Positions 1 to 9,268 of a stretch of 64,000 nt of DNA are shown piece after piece. Below the pieces are notes generated by a model. That model saw only the letters and a list, made by a program, of their open reading frames with translations, was not told where the DNA came from and made no database searches. Each line of letters begins with the position of its first letter. The first letter of the stretch is position 1. The stretch is taken from contig OX439039.1 in the NCBI GenBank assembly GCA_949317995.1, positions 75,994,002 to 76,058,001 of the forward strand. The letters run 5' to 3'. Made by a program: the position numbers and the translations under genes. The DNA is from Acholoe squamosa (lineage: Eukaryota > Annelida > Polychaeta > Phyllodocida > Polynoidae).

Positions 1-871
1 TGAAATACCGCCTGTTCGCAGCATGCACTTTGTCACCTATCCGGCCGTGTACACGTGTGTCTGGGTGAAGGGTGGTGTGAGAATCCGTCTGATTATCCTA
101 GACTTGTCCCCAACTCTTAATTTCTATTTTTCACCAATATTTATTGAATGCACTCTCATCTTTTTCATTTCTCTGTTCATTGTCTCTCTCCGTTTACCCT
201 ACTGATCACACGGTTGGGGGCTGAGTGTACCCGTACAGCTTTGAAGTATGTTTCAGTGAGTCACAACACACGGCTCAACCCCACGCGGGGCTACCCTATA
301 TGAGTGTACTTCCACCCCTACCATGTCCATAGAGATTTGGTTTTCTACCCCATCCCTATGAGATAGCCTTGAAAAATGTGGGTTATTTTACTTCTTTAGA
401 TCAGGGTAAAACAGCTGTAATACCCTATAACAAGGGTACATACCCTTTTACTTCAACTTTTGGAGGGTGAGAGCAAATCTACCTATATGACCTGGTCACC
501 ATGGATCATTCCCTGGAGGTGAAGCTGTGTAGGTCTTCATTAAGAGACAGTATATAGTTACATTAGACCGGTAAATAAGACTCTGTGTACATCATTAGGG
601 TTTTTATTACCGGGCACGCAGAGGTCATACCCCTCGTCATGGGTCTATTTCCAAGACCATATGGCGGGAAAGGGTGTGTATAGGGACGCGCTAGGCGACG
701 CCGCTGTAGTTTAAAGAGGACGCATTAGGAGGCGCTGCCGACGTTTCAGATATTTTCAGTGGTCAAGCATTCATATGCAGAGTGTATTTCTCGTGAGGGG
801 CAGGGTTAAGAGAAAATCAAGTTTTTCATTGGTCTGGCGCCCTCCTGCTCACCTGACATCACTTTTTATGG
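1..871. other. Non-coding left flank of element A with TACCCT motifs
   Basis: No convincing gene is seen. The motif TACCCT or its complement AGGGTA occurs near 195, 291, 404, 422, 432 and 442, in both orientations. The stretch ends at the TATA box of the first gene. It may be the promoter-proximal or terminal part of element A. No terminal inverted repeat partner was recognised in the window. Confidence 0.4.
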
Positions 872-878
872 TATAAAA
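872..878 (+). promoter_or_regulatory. TATA box of the first element A gene
   Basis: The heptamer TATAAAA lies about 170 nt upstream of the ATG of the three-exon gene, with a pyrimidine/CA-rich stretch about 30 nt downstream that could be the initiator. Placement and spacing fit an RNA polymerase II core promoter. Confidence 0.55.
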
Positions 879-1043
879 CAGGGTGCATATCATTTTAAGG
901 TTATTATTTCAGAGTGTCCGCTAGAAAAAACCTCACCTGCGTCCACAATCTGTGTTTGTAAATCTGTCTGAATTACCTGTTACATCAGTTTGATTTATCT
1001 CATTCAGAAGGTTTGAGTCTTTTCTGAGACCGACAAAATCATC

Positions 1044-2672
1044 ATGTCTAAGGTACGTGTTTTGTTAGCTGTTTCATGGAGATAACCTGTTACATTGGTG
1101 CTGTATCAATGCGTGTAGCATTTATTATCAGCTTGTTAAAGCTAAACTTATCTGTAGGTATGATTACATTGGTATTTCGAAGAGCTTAAATGTTTACAAA
1201 CATTTAAGTATCCTCATAAGAATGAATAAGACTTGATGATATAAATACAGGGTAAATTTAATAACCAGGAATTTATGGTTCATTGTTTGCTTATAAGGTT
1301 TCTTTTTCTTTTTCTTTTCACCCTCAGCCAGCTTTGAAAAGGAAGCAGACACGCAGGTCAGCCCTTACAGCGTCTCTGGCAGAGAACACCCCACCACCAG
1401 CACATGCTGGGATTCCTGTGCAGCCTCAGCAAGGAGATGACGAGGTCTGGACTCATGATGTCCCCAGTGATGACGACGTGTTCACACCTCCCAAGAGGAA
1501 GTCTGTAAGGGCTCTGGTGTACGAGGACGAGGAGGAGGAGGACGAGGAGGACGAGGTGAATGGTGAGACGGAGGACGACGCTGATTCAGTGGAGACTCAC
1601 CCTCCACAGCCCCGAGGAGGCCAGCCCCGAGGAGGGAGAGCTAGAGCATCCAAGGTCTCTACAGTTAAGACCCGTGCAGGACCACGCCCCTCTACCCCAC
1701 GCCCTACACCCCAGCCGGCAGCGTCGGTAGCAACGGCGGTTGAGGCGGCTGCAGAGCCTGAGCCCGCCAGGCAGCGTCCCTCACAACAGTCCCTCTCTCC
1801 ACCCCCACCCGCAGGTGCTGGAGCAGCTGGCCTGGGGACAGGGGGAGCCTCATCGCGCGCTGCTCAGTATATGAGTCAGCTACCTGTTGTTCTGAGGACA
1901 GATAAAACTCCTGTTAAGACACCATCACCTTCCTCCAGACCCCGGGCTAGCCACTTCAGTGGGTCTCCTCAGCAGACAGAGTCTATGGTGAGAGGTCCTA
2001 AGAAGAGCTCAGAAGTATTATGCTGGCTGGAACCTGAGTTCATACGTCGTGGAGTCCCTAAACCCTACAGGTATGTGAAGTAATATATTTTCATGTACTA
2101 TGCAATCTTTTGTACCCTGAAACTTTAATACCTCTAGTTCTGAGAGAGATAATGTATCTTCTGCATATCATAAAACCAGAATAATAGAAAATAAAAAATA
2201 AAAATTATTTTGCTTACTGTTTAACTGTAAATGCGTGCTTTATTCAGGGATTTGGAACTATATTTGATGCTGAATAATAGGAGGCAGCATGCTAGCTTTA
2301 AATAGTTATGATCTATTTCTATCCTTTTAACTGTTAATCATGGTTTCATGATAGGTGTACAGCATTGTAATTTGAAACAAAGGGTAGCTGAATTATGTTA
2401 GCTTTAAATAACCACAACCCCATTTATGTATGTAATAATATTTCAGGAAATGCATTCTTGTGGATTCCGACTTTATCGGGGAGCCACTAGTATCCATTTA
2501 TACGGTTCTGAGGATTGAGACGGCCGGAGATCCTGAAGATCCTGATGCTGTCCTGTGGCAACCTATAAAGAAGGGAGGCTCGGTACTTACTGTCTACCAG
2601 TGGAGGGCTCTCTGTGACAACCTTGAGGCTGTAGACGCAAAAATCCGCGAGCTAGAGAGCGCTGAAGGTTGA
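1044..2672 (+). CDS. Three-exon nuclear protein with C-terminal PC4-like domain
   Basis: Proposed exons are 1044-1052, 1328-2070 and 2447-2672. Donors GTACGT (1053) and GTATGT (2071) and acceptors after CCCTCAG (1327) and TTTCAG (2446) join in frame to give 325 codons plus stop. The first exon encodes only Met-Ser-Lys. Exon 2 is Pro/Ala-rich with a strongly acidic Glu/Asp run (about residues 65-95) and basic patches resembling nuclear localisation signals. The last 70 or so residues have the order of a PC4/SUB1 (p15) single-stranded-DNA-binding coactivator domain: beta-rich stretch, then Lys-Lys-Gly-Gly, then a helix with the QW pair (residues YQWRALCDNLEAVDAKI). PC4 proteins bind ssDNA and promoters. 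A role in element transcription or replication is inferred. It is preceded by a TATA box. Element B has its own PC4-like gene at 53728. The domain call is from motif reading only. Confidence 0.55.
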
Positions 2673-2829
2673 GGCTCCACAGCATTTACCCAGCCCGTGG
2701 TGAGATTATTATTGATTGCAGTTCATGGTGTAATATTTCATGTCACTTATTATTGTATTTCAAAATAGGTCTGTATCACTGCTTTGAACAAGCAAAAGGT
2801 GTTTCTGCTTGTGTGTACGTGTGAGTGTT

Positions 2830-3705
2830 ATGGACAATTATAGAAGCACTACAACCTTTAATGATCTCTCTTTAGACATAGTGTGGAGAGTCATTGTATT
2901 ATTAGAACCTGATAGAAAAAGTTTGCACAGTTTTAGTGTAGCGTGTAGAACAGCGTGGTCTATTCTTGCCAGAAATTCCACTTGGAAATATTTTATAAAA
3001 AAAAGATTTGAAACCCTTCAGCCTTGGGGTGAAGTAGAGGAATACATTGATAGGCTTAACTATGTCAAGGGAGTTTATCACCGGCTTCATGACGTATGTG
3101 ACTGTTTAGATGCTATCCACTACCGTATAGGAGCTAACTTATATAGACGTTTAGGGTCTGTACTTCCTGAAAATGAGTGCTATGGGCGATCAGGCGACTT
3201 ACTCCGCATAGTCAGAAGATTTATTGTAAATCTTATCATTTTCAAAGTGTATTCTACCAAAAGAGATCTTCACTACCTCTTACAGTCTAGGAGAGGTATT
3301 AAAATAGGGAGCAGCTTGGATTGGGGACGTCTAAAGATTTATGATGCTGAAGAGCAGATCTCTATGTACATAATCTTTTCTGGCAACACAGAGCACTTTG
3401 AGAATTTAACCCTTCCGGTTCTGTTCAAACCTGAACTGATAGGACGTGATATTGATATTAAGTTCAAGCAGGTTTTCTTTGACGTTCTCATTTTGGAACT
3501 GAGAAAGCACTATGAACCCTCTATCACTACCAGACACACATTCACCGGCGATATTTATTCGTTGAGATCTGATATTTTCTGGCTGGCTAATTCCACCACA
3601 TGTCTAAGGGATTTATACTTAAATGATCCTGTGTTAAGGCATATATCTCGTCAGATAAGCTCTCTTAAAAACCCGGGGTTTAAAAGATTAAGTGATCTGC
3701 ATTGA
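2830..3705 (+). CDS. F-box-like protein
   Basis: The protein is 291 aa from the ATG at 2830; a GTG 21 nt upstream is a less likely start. Residues about 10-58 fit the F-box pattern: Asp-Leu-Ser-Leu-Asp, hydrophobic helix, Leu-Glu-Pro-Asp, Ser-Leu-His-Ser-Phe, Ala-Cys-Arg, Trp-Ser-Ile, Trp-Lys-Tyr-Phe, Arg-Phe. F-box proteins dock to SKP1 and recruit substrates to SCF ubiquitin ligases. The remaining 230 residues have no recognised repeat and could be the substrate-binding part. The gene ends 13 nt before the ATG of the polymerase N-terminus. Several viruses use F-box proteins to redirect host ubiquitination, so host manipulation is a reasonable inference. No break is visible. Confidence 0.6.
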   Translation: MDNYRSTTTFNDLSLDIVWRVIVLLEPDRKSLHSFSVACRTAWSILARNSTWKYFIKKRFETLQPWGEVEEYIDRLNYVKGVYHRLHDVCDCLDAIHYRIGANLYRRLGSVLPENECYGRSGDLLRIVRRFIVNLIIFKVYSTKRDLHYLLQSRRGIKIGSSLDWGRLKIYDAEEQISMYIIFSGNTEHFENLTLPVLFKPELIGRDIDIKFKQVFFDVLILELRKHYEPSITTRHTFTGDIYSLRSDIFWLANSTTCLRDLYLNDPVLRHISRQISSLKNPGFKRLSDLH

Positions 3706-3718
3706 ACCCTGTTTCGTC

Positions 3719-4174
3719 ATGTTTGCCTGCCCTGTTTGTGGTAAACGTTACAAAAGGCTGCCTTTCCTGAATAAGCATGTTAAAACTCATGATGCTGATG
3801 GCCAGGAGGGTCAAGGAAATGACGCAGGTGAATATAAACGATTTGCATGTCGTTTGTGTCCCAAGCGATTTGCACGGGGGGGTGGTCTTAATTTACACAT
3901 GGAGAGACGTCACGGCCCCCAAAAAGACCCTTCTCATTTAGAAGGGGGTGCTGGTGAACAGGACGATGAAAATGCAGAGATAAAGGATCAGGGTTTTGGA
4001 TCTGGAGATCTATACTCTCTTACGCGTATACAGGAGCAGTTTTCTAAGAAATTTCAGGTCAGGCACACTGTCTATACTTTTAGGTTGAAAATGAGTGTGA
4101 AATTTAAGTCTATGCAAGATGTTCTGTCCAGGCTTTATGATATTTTTGAAAAGTTAGTTCAGGAGTTAACTTAA
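3719..4174 (+). CDS. PolB N-terminal zinc-finger part, ended by in-frame TAA
   Basis: Start is the ATG at 3719, just after the F-box gene. The first finger has Cys-Pro-Val-Cys near the N-terminus and two histidines in HVKTH. The second has Cys-Arg-Leu-Cys and HMERRH. Both are C2H2 fingers. The reading frame stops at TAA 4172-4174. The same frame stays open immediately afterwards and runs into the polymerase, so this is most simply the N-terminal portion of the Polinton PolB protein cut by one nonsense codon. Related Polinton polymerases often carry such fingers at the start. A separate small zinc-finger protein is the alternative. Confidence 0.7.
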   Translation: MFACPVCGKRYKRLPFLNKHVKTHDADGQEGQGNDAGEYKRFACRLCPKRFARGGGLNLHMERRHGPQKDPSHLEGGAGEQDDENAEIKDQGFGSGDLYSLTRIQEQFSKKFQVRHTVYTFRLKMSVKFKSMQDVLSRLYDIFEKLVQELT

Positions 4175-7100
4175 AAATTTGGTTCTGATGACTTAGTTAG
4201 GATAACTATAGACAGTCGTGATATAGATTATCCAATACTTATTCATTTTAATGCTGTCTCTAATCTGAAGCCTAGAGATATTTTGACTGAGATAGATAGA
4301 GTCCTACAGAGTTTCAGTGTATTCAATTTGAACAAAGGATGCACTATCACTGTCACACATGTCAGAATACCTACAGGGTCGGGTCGTGATATAGTACATT
4401 TTTTTAAGAAGAAGAGGTGTGTCATATATATTAGGAACAGAGACAACACTTGTGCTCTTAGAGCTCTGGTAGTTGGTAAAGTTCTAGCTGACAGTAGTGG
4501 AAATCGTCTAAACAGTGCGGTCAGAAAGGTGTGTTCCAATCGTAAATTACAGACAAGACTGGTAAAAAAATTATATCAGCGATCTAAAATTCCATATGAT
4601 TCACCCATAAGTCTTTCTATGTTTCCAAAATTAACTTGCATAATGAAGGGGTATAGAGTCATTGTTGTATCAAAAGATCATCTTAACTCTATTATCTATG
4701 ACAACCATGTTAAGTCTCCAAAAGTTATAAGTCTGTATCATTCAGACTCCCACTACGACGTTCTAACTAGCCTTCCAGCTTTTTTTGGTCGATCTCATTT
4801 TTGTACTAGCTGTTATGCCCGCACAAAAAATTATTACCAGCATGCCTGTAAAAGCATATGTAAAATGTGTAGACATGAGCATAGACCCTATGAGGGTGAT
4901 GGGGGGAGTGACAACGACGAGGAATTTGAATGGGTGTACTGTGTGAAATGCAATAGAAGTTTCAAAGGTGTAGAATGTTTCAATAACCATGTGAAAAAGT
5001 ACCCTGGACGTAGAGGTTCTAAAAAAAAGAAAATGAGAAAATCTGTATGTCAGACCTATTATAAATGTAAAACATGTAACATTTTTCTAAGAAGAAAAAA
5101 CAAAAAAATGCTTGACCAGGGCGTGTCTAAACGTCATGTTTGTTTCATGAAAAAATGCAGAATATGTCATGCAGAGTATGATGTCCAGCAGGATCACGTG
5201 TGCTACATCCAAAAAGTAGACTCTACTCCTAAACAAGGGTCTATAGACGATGAGGTGTCTAGATATATTTTTTTTGATGTAGAGTGTACCCAAGATACAG
5301 GACGTCATGTACCTAATCTATGTATAGCTGAGCGCACTTGTAAAATATGTATACAGTCGGGTGAAGCTGAGCAGAAGTTTGATCAGTCTTCTTCTTGTTC
5401 TAACTGTGGTGTTCATCAGCATGTCTTTTATGGCGAGGGGTGTGTTGATAAATTCTGTAAGTGGCTTATTAGAAAGTCCCATTCAAATTCGCGAGTCATA
5501 TGCCATAATTTTCGTGGTTATGATTCATATTTTATTCTGACATATATTTACACAAATTCGTTGAAACCACATGTGATATATAATGGAGGTAAAGTCATGA
5601 GTCTCAGAGTCCCCCCATATAACATTGTGTTTATAGATTCCCTTAATTTCCTCCCTATGGCTCTTTCAAAAATACCGGGTACTTTTAATCTGACTGAGTT
5701 ACGCAAAGGTTTTTTTCCACACAAGCTGAACACTAAGGCTAATGAGAACCTTGTTCAGTGTGTTTTACCTCCAGTAAGCTTTTATTTACCTGAGAATATG
5801 AACCCCAAAATGTATGAGGAATTTTTGAAATGGCATACGGGTAACCTCAAAAGTAAATTCAATCTGAAGGAGGAGCTTATTTCTTATTGTAAGAGTGATG
5901 TGCACATTCTACGTTGTGGATGTCTAAAATTTAGAGAGATTTTTCTGGACATCTCAGGAAAATATGCTATAGACCCATTTAAGAAATGTCTGACTATAGC
6001 TTCAGCATGTAATCTTGTCTTTAGGACCATGTTTATAAAAGAAAACACCATACCAGTAGTGGCGCACCATAAACCTTATGACAATCATTCTGTAGCTAGC
6101 ATGCAGTGGTTAACATACATAGAGAAATCTCAAGGTATTGCTTTAAGACATGCGAGATCAAAGAAAGGTGAATTTCAAGTCAGAGGGATTAAGGTGGACG
6201 GATATCATTCCGAAACTCGTACTATTTACCAGTTCCACGGCTGTTTCATACACGGTCATCAGAAATGTTACCCAGGAGAGCTTTTCAACAGTTTTTTAGG
6301 TAAAAGTATGGGGGTTCTGTACAAGAATACAATGGAGCATGATAAAATTTTACAAGACCTTGGTTTTTCCCTTAATGTCACGTGGAGTTGTGAATTTGAG
6401 GAATTACAGAAATCATCAGATTACATATCAGTAATGAGAGGCATCACTTTTATTGAGCCTTTACAACCTAGAGATGCTTTTTACGGCGGGAGAGTAGATG
6501 CAACTAAAACATATTATAAATGCACCGAAGATGAGAAAATAGAATATTTAGATTTCACAAGTTTATATCCTTATGTTAATAAGTACTGTCACTATCCCCG
6601 TGGTGAACATCGAGTAATATCTTCAGATATGTGGGGTGATTCTGTTGATATAAATGGTATAGAGGGTCTGATAAAATGTTCTGTTTCCCCGCCACGTAAG
6701 CTCTATCACCCTATATTGCCTATGAGGTATAAGGGTAAGTTATATTTCACGCTGTGTAGGGCCTGTGTAGTAATAGCAGATTGTATCTATAACAGCACTA
6801 GTGACAAAGAGGATTATTTTACTGCTTTTTACGGATTCTTTAAAGGAGCTGAATACTCATGCACTCACAGTGAAGAGAGACGTATGCTAACAGGTACATG
6901 GGTCTCATTTGAGCTACAGGAAGCAGTGAAGGCTGGGTACAGAATAATTAAGGTGTATGAAGCTTGGCACTATGATGACGTTGCTGTATATGATGAATCA
7001 ACCAAGACTGGTGGCTTGTTCACAGACTACATCAATACTTTTCTCAAAATAAAACAAGAGAAAAGTGGGTGGCCTGCCTGGGTAAAGTCACCTGAAGATC

Positions 7101-7957
7101 GTCAGAAATACATTGATGAATATTATGAAAAAGAGGGTATAGTTTTAGATCCTAAAGGCGTGACCGTCAACCCTGGGTTGAGGGTTGTGGCTAAGTTAAA
7201 ACTGAACAGTTTTTGGGGAAAATTTGGTCAGAAAGAGAACCAGACCAAGTCTGTATACATTTCAGACCCTGCAGAATATTTTAAGCTTTTAAATGATAAA
7301 AGAAAAGAAATATGTAATGTCCAGCTTGTAAACGATGACATGATTTTCATAGAATATCGTTCTAAGAAAGAGTTTGTTCAATCCAATAGCAGGGTAAATG
7401 TTGTAATAGCTGCATACACAACAGCTCATGCTAGATTGAAATTATATTCTGTTTTAGCTCCTTTAGGTAAACGGGTGCTCTATTGTGATACTGACAGCGT
7501 CATATTTAAATCTAAAGCTGTGCCTTCACCTGATTCTCCAGAATATACTCCACCTACTGGGGATTTTTTAGGACAGCTGACAAATGAGCTCCCTGAAGGT
7601 CATGTGATACAGGAATTTGTGTCTACAGGACCTAAAAGTTATGCTTATAAAACATGTGACAGTCATGGGGTTAAAATGAATACTGTGTGTAAAATCAAAG
7701 GCATAAATCTGACCCAGAGTGTGAGTGAGAACATAAATTTTTCTACTATGCGTGAAATGCTTCTGACAGAGTTAAGAGCTAGAGCCGGTCAGGAAATATA
7801 TAAACCCCTGAAAATACCTGTGCGCAATGAGAGTTTTATAACAAGGGAAAAAAAAACAGCAACTATTCGTACTGTAGAGCAGTTGAAATGCTTCCAATGT
7901 GTGTTTTCTAAGAGGTATGTTCTATATGACGGTGAAACAGTACCATTCGGGTACTAA
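4175..7957 (+). CDS. polB: Protein-primed family B DNA polymerase, element A
   Basis: The frame is open from the TAA at 4172 to 7957; the first in-frame ATG after the stop is at 4283. Numbered from that ATG, four Cys/His-rich zinc-binding segments occupy about residues 172-315. The 3'-5' exonuclease follows: Exo I FFDVEC (about 330), Exo II CHNFRGYDSYF (about 407) and Exo III YCKSDVHIL (about 535). Polymerase motifs are A YLDFTSLYPYV (about 755), B KLKLNSFWGKFG (about 972) and C YCDTDSVIF (about 1067). These define a Polinton/adenovirus-type polymerase expected to start from a terminal protein. All catalytic aspartates of motifs A and C are present. The only damage seen is the TAA at 4172. 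Its stop codon overlaps an AATAAA signal. Confidence 0.93.
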   Translation, partial: KFGSDDLVRITIDSRDIDYPILIHFNAVSNLKPRDILTEIDRVLQSFSVFNLNKGCTITVTHVRIPTGSGRDIVHFFKKKRCVIYIRNRDNTCALRALVVGKVLADSSGNRLNSAVRKVCSNRKLQTRLVKKLYQRSKIPYDSPISLSMFPKLTCIMKGYRVIVVSKDHLNSIIYDNHVKSPKVISLYHSDSHYDVLTSLPAFFGRSHFCTSCYARTKNYYQHACKSICKMCRHEHRPYEGDGGSDNDEEFEWVYCVKCNRSFKGVECFNNHVKKYPGRRGSKKKKMRKSVCQTYYKCKTCNIFLRRKNKKMLDQGVSKRHVCFMKKCRICHAEYDVQQDHVCYIQKVDSTPKQGSIDDEVSRYIFFDVECTQDTGRHVPNLCIAERTCKICIQSGEAEQKFDQSSSCSNCGVHQHVFYGEGCVDKFCKWLIRKSHSNSRVICHNFRGYDSYFILTYIYTNSLKPHVIYNGGKVMSLRVPPYNIVFIDSLNFLPMALSKIPGTFNLTELRKGFFPHKLNTKANENLVQCVLPPVSFYLPENMNPKMYEEFLKWHTGNLKSKFNLKEELISYCKSDVHILRCGCLKFREIFLDISGKYAIDPFKKCLTIASACNLVFRTMFIKENTIPVVAHHKPYDNHSVASMQWLTYIEKSQGIALRHARSKKGEFQVRGIKVDGYHSETRTIYQFHGCFIHGHQKCYPGELFNSFLGKSMGVLYKNTMEHDKILQDLGFSLNVTWSCEFEELQKSSDYISVMRGITFIEPLQPRDAFYGGRVDATKTYYKCTEDEKIEYLDFTSLYPYVNKYCHYPRGEHRVISSDMWGDSVDINGIEGLIKCSVSPPRKLYHPILPMRYKGKLYFTLCRACVVIADCIYNSTSDKEDYFTAFYGFFKGAEYSCTHSEERRMLTGTWVSFELQEAVKAGYRIIKVYEAWHYDDVAVYDESTKTGGLFTDYINTFLKIKQEKSGWPAWVKSPEDRQKYIDEYYEKEGIVLDPKGVTVNPGLRVVAKLKLNSFWGKFGQKENQTKSVYISDPAEYFKLLNDKRKEICNVQLVNDDMIFIEYRSKKEFVQSNSRVNVVIAAYTTAHARLKLYSVLAPLGKRVLYCDTDSVIFKSKAVPSPDSPEYTPPTGDFLGQLTNELPEGHVIQEFVSTGPKSYAYKTCDSHGVKMNTVCKIKGINLTQSVSENINFSTMREMLLTELRARAGQEIYKPLKIPVRNESFITREKKTATIRTVEQLKCFQCVFSKRYVLYDGETVPFGY

Positions 7958-8021
7958 TAAAAGAGAAATAGACTCACGGTATTGCATGTACTGTATCGTT
8001 AATATGTGCACTTTCAATAAA
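7956..8021 (+). terminator. Polyadenylation signals after PolB
   Basis: AATAAA occurs at 7956-7961, overlapping the PolB stop codon, and again at 8016-8021. Either could end the rightward transcript before the convergent acidic-protein gene begins. Confidence 0.5.
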
Positions 8022-8240
8022 AACATGGACTGCATTTTCCTGAGTTGTCTTTTATATGTAGAACATGTTTGAACATGGAACCTGTATCAGAAGCAGGATC
8101 TAGCACTAAGAACCAATATATGATGAGTGAATCAATGTCTATGGGTCTAGAATATATATTATAACATGCGAGTTTAAAGTTGTTTTTTATGCACCCCAGC
8201 TGGAGAAGTCATTATTCAAGGGTGCTGCTTTTCACTGCTC

Positions 8241-8789
8241 TTATCGATCAATATCCTCATTTTCGTCCCCAGACGAGATGACTATACCGTCCTCGTCCCC
8301 TCCATTTCCATCATGAGGTAGCATTTCTCTGTAGTGATCCACGGGTGTGTGCTCGGCATCTATGATCATTGCCAGCAAGCGCGCAAACTGTGATTGGTCA
8401 AGGTCAAAGAAAAGGTCCTCATCATCCCTGGAAGTTATAGTGAACCAGTTATGAGCAGTTTTTTCCACAGTGAAACCCAGGGTTTCACATTTAGTAGAGA
8501 CGGGGCAGTTCATGTACAGCAAGTCTGATATATCATCCTCATTTTCTATGAGGTCATTCCAGTACTCCTCATCTATCTCAATATCTGTTGACTCTTCTTC
8601 ACCATCCAGAGGGTTTTGTTTCACACAGAAACTTTTGACAGAGTAATTCAACGTAATATCACCGAAATACAGCCAGAGAGAGACTAAAGGTGACGGGTGG
8701 TATACAGCACACAGACACGTGGGCTGATCTGGATCATCAGTATCCGATCTTCGCACCTCATAATAAGAATGAAAGTTTTCTCCAGGCAT
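8241..8789 (-). CDS. Acidic protein of unknown function
   Basis: The protein is 182 aa, with a start ATG at 8789. It is strongly acidic: a Glu/Asp-rich stretch sits near residues 65-95 and the C-terminal 20 residues are almost all Asp, Glu, Gly and Ser. The N-terminal third has a CLCAVYH segment and hydrophobic beta-like stretches. I recognise no domain. It is convergent with PolB and divergent from the spliced gene at 9269, with about 480 nt between the two starts. A TATAAA sits only about 20 nt upstream of the ATG (8815-8810), too close for a standard leader, so its role is uncertain. An early regulatory or DNA-mimic-like role is possible but speculative. Confidence 0.6.
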   Translation of the reverse strand: MPGENFHSYYEVRRSDTDDPDQPTCLCAVYHPSPLVSLWLYFGDITLNYSVKSFCVKQNPLDGEEESTDIEIDEEYWNDLIENEDDISDLLYMNCPVSTKCETLGFTVEKTAHNWFTITSRDDEDLFFDLDQSQFARLLAMIIDAEHTPVDHYREMLPHDGNGGDEDGIVISSGDENEDIDR

Positions 8790-9268
8790 GACTGTGGTCA
8801 GTTTTTCAATTTATACTTTTAGAAGAGAAACGTCTATGATGTAGTAGAGAAATGTGTATCTGTAACCTACTCCTGAGGAAACATGAAGACACGTTCCAGC
8901 TGAACAGACCCGTTATAAGATGACCACTGTCCACTGATAAGGCTGATTTATAGGTCAGACTTTGGGGTTTTCAGGTAGGGAGTCAGCCCACCAGAAAAGG
9001 TGGGTTGGGGGTTTCTAGAATAGGAGGGGATGAGTAAGGGGGGAAGGTCATTAGGTACCTAGGACCCTCTAAGCGTCTTACCAGCCGGGAAGGTGGAGGA
9101 TGACCCGCTCAGTGCTCCCCTCTGACGGTGGTTCCTTGAAACAAACTGAACGCTACGGCTCACACCCCCATCTAACGAGATTTTAGAGAACCACCGCGAA
9201 GCATACCGGCACGCGTTGAGGATTTAATATTTCACTGTCAACACGGAATTCGCTGAAAACGCTACAAA
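8790..9268. promoter_or_regulatory. Divergent intergenic region with inverted repeat
   Basis: This separates a leftward and a rightward gene, so it should hold two promoters. A 9-bp exact inverted repeat, CGGTGGTTC at 9126-9134 and GAACCACCG at 9188-9196, encloses 53 nt. It may be a regulator binding site or a structure. No gene is seen. Confidence 0.35.

Noticed and set aside
23-205. 60-codon hydrophobic frame at the left edge
   Set aside because: It has no gene context, promoter or homology pattern, and is likely chance.
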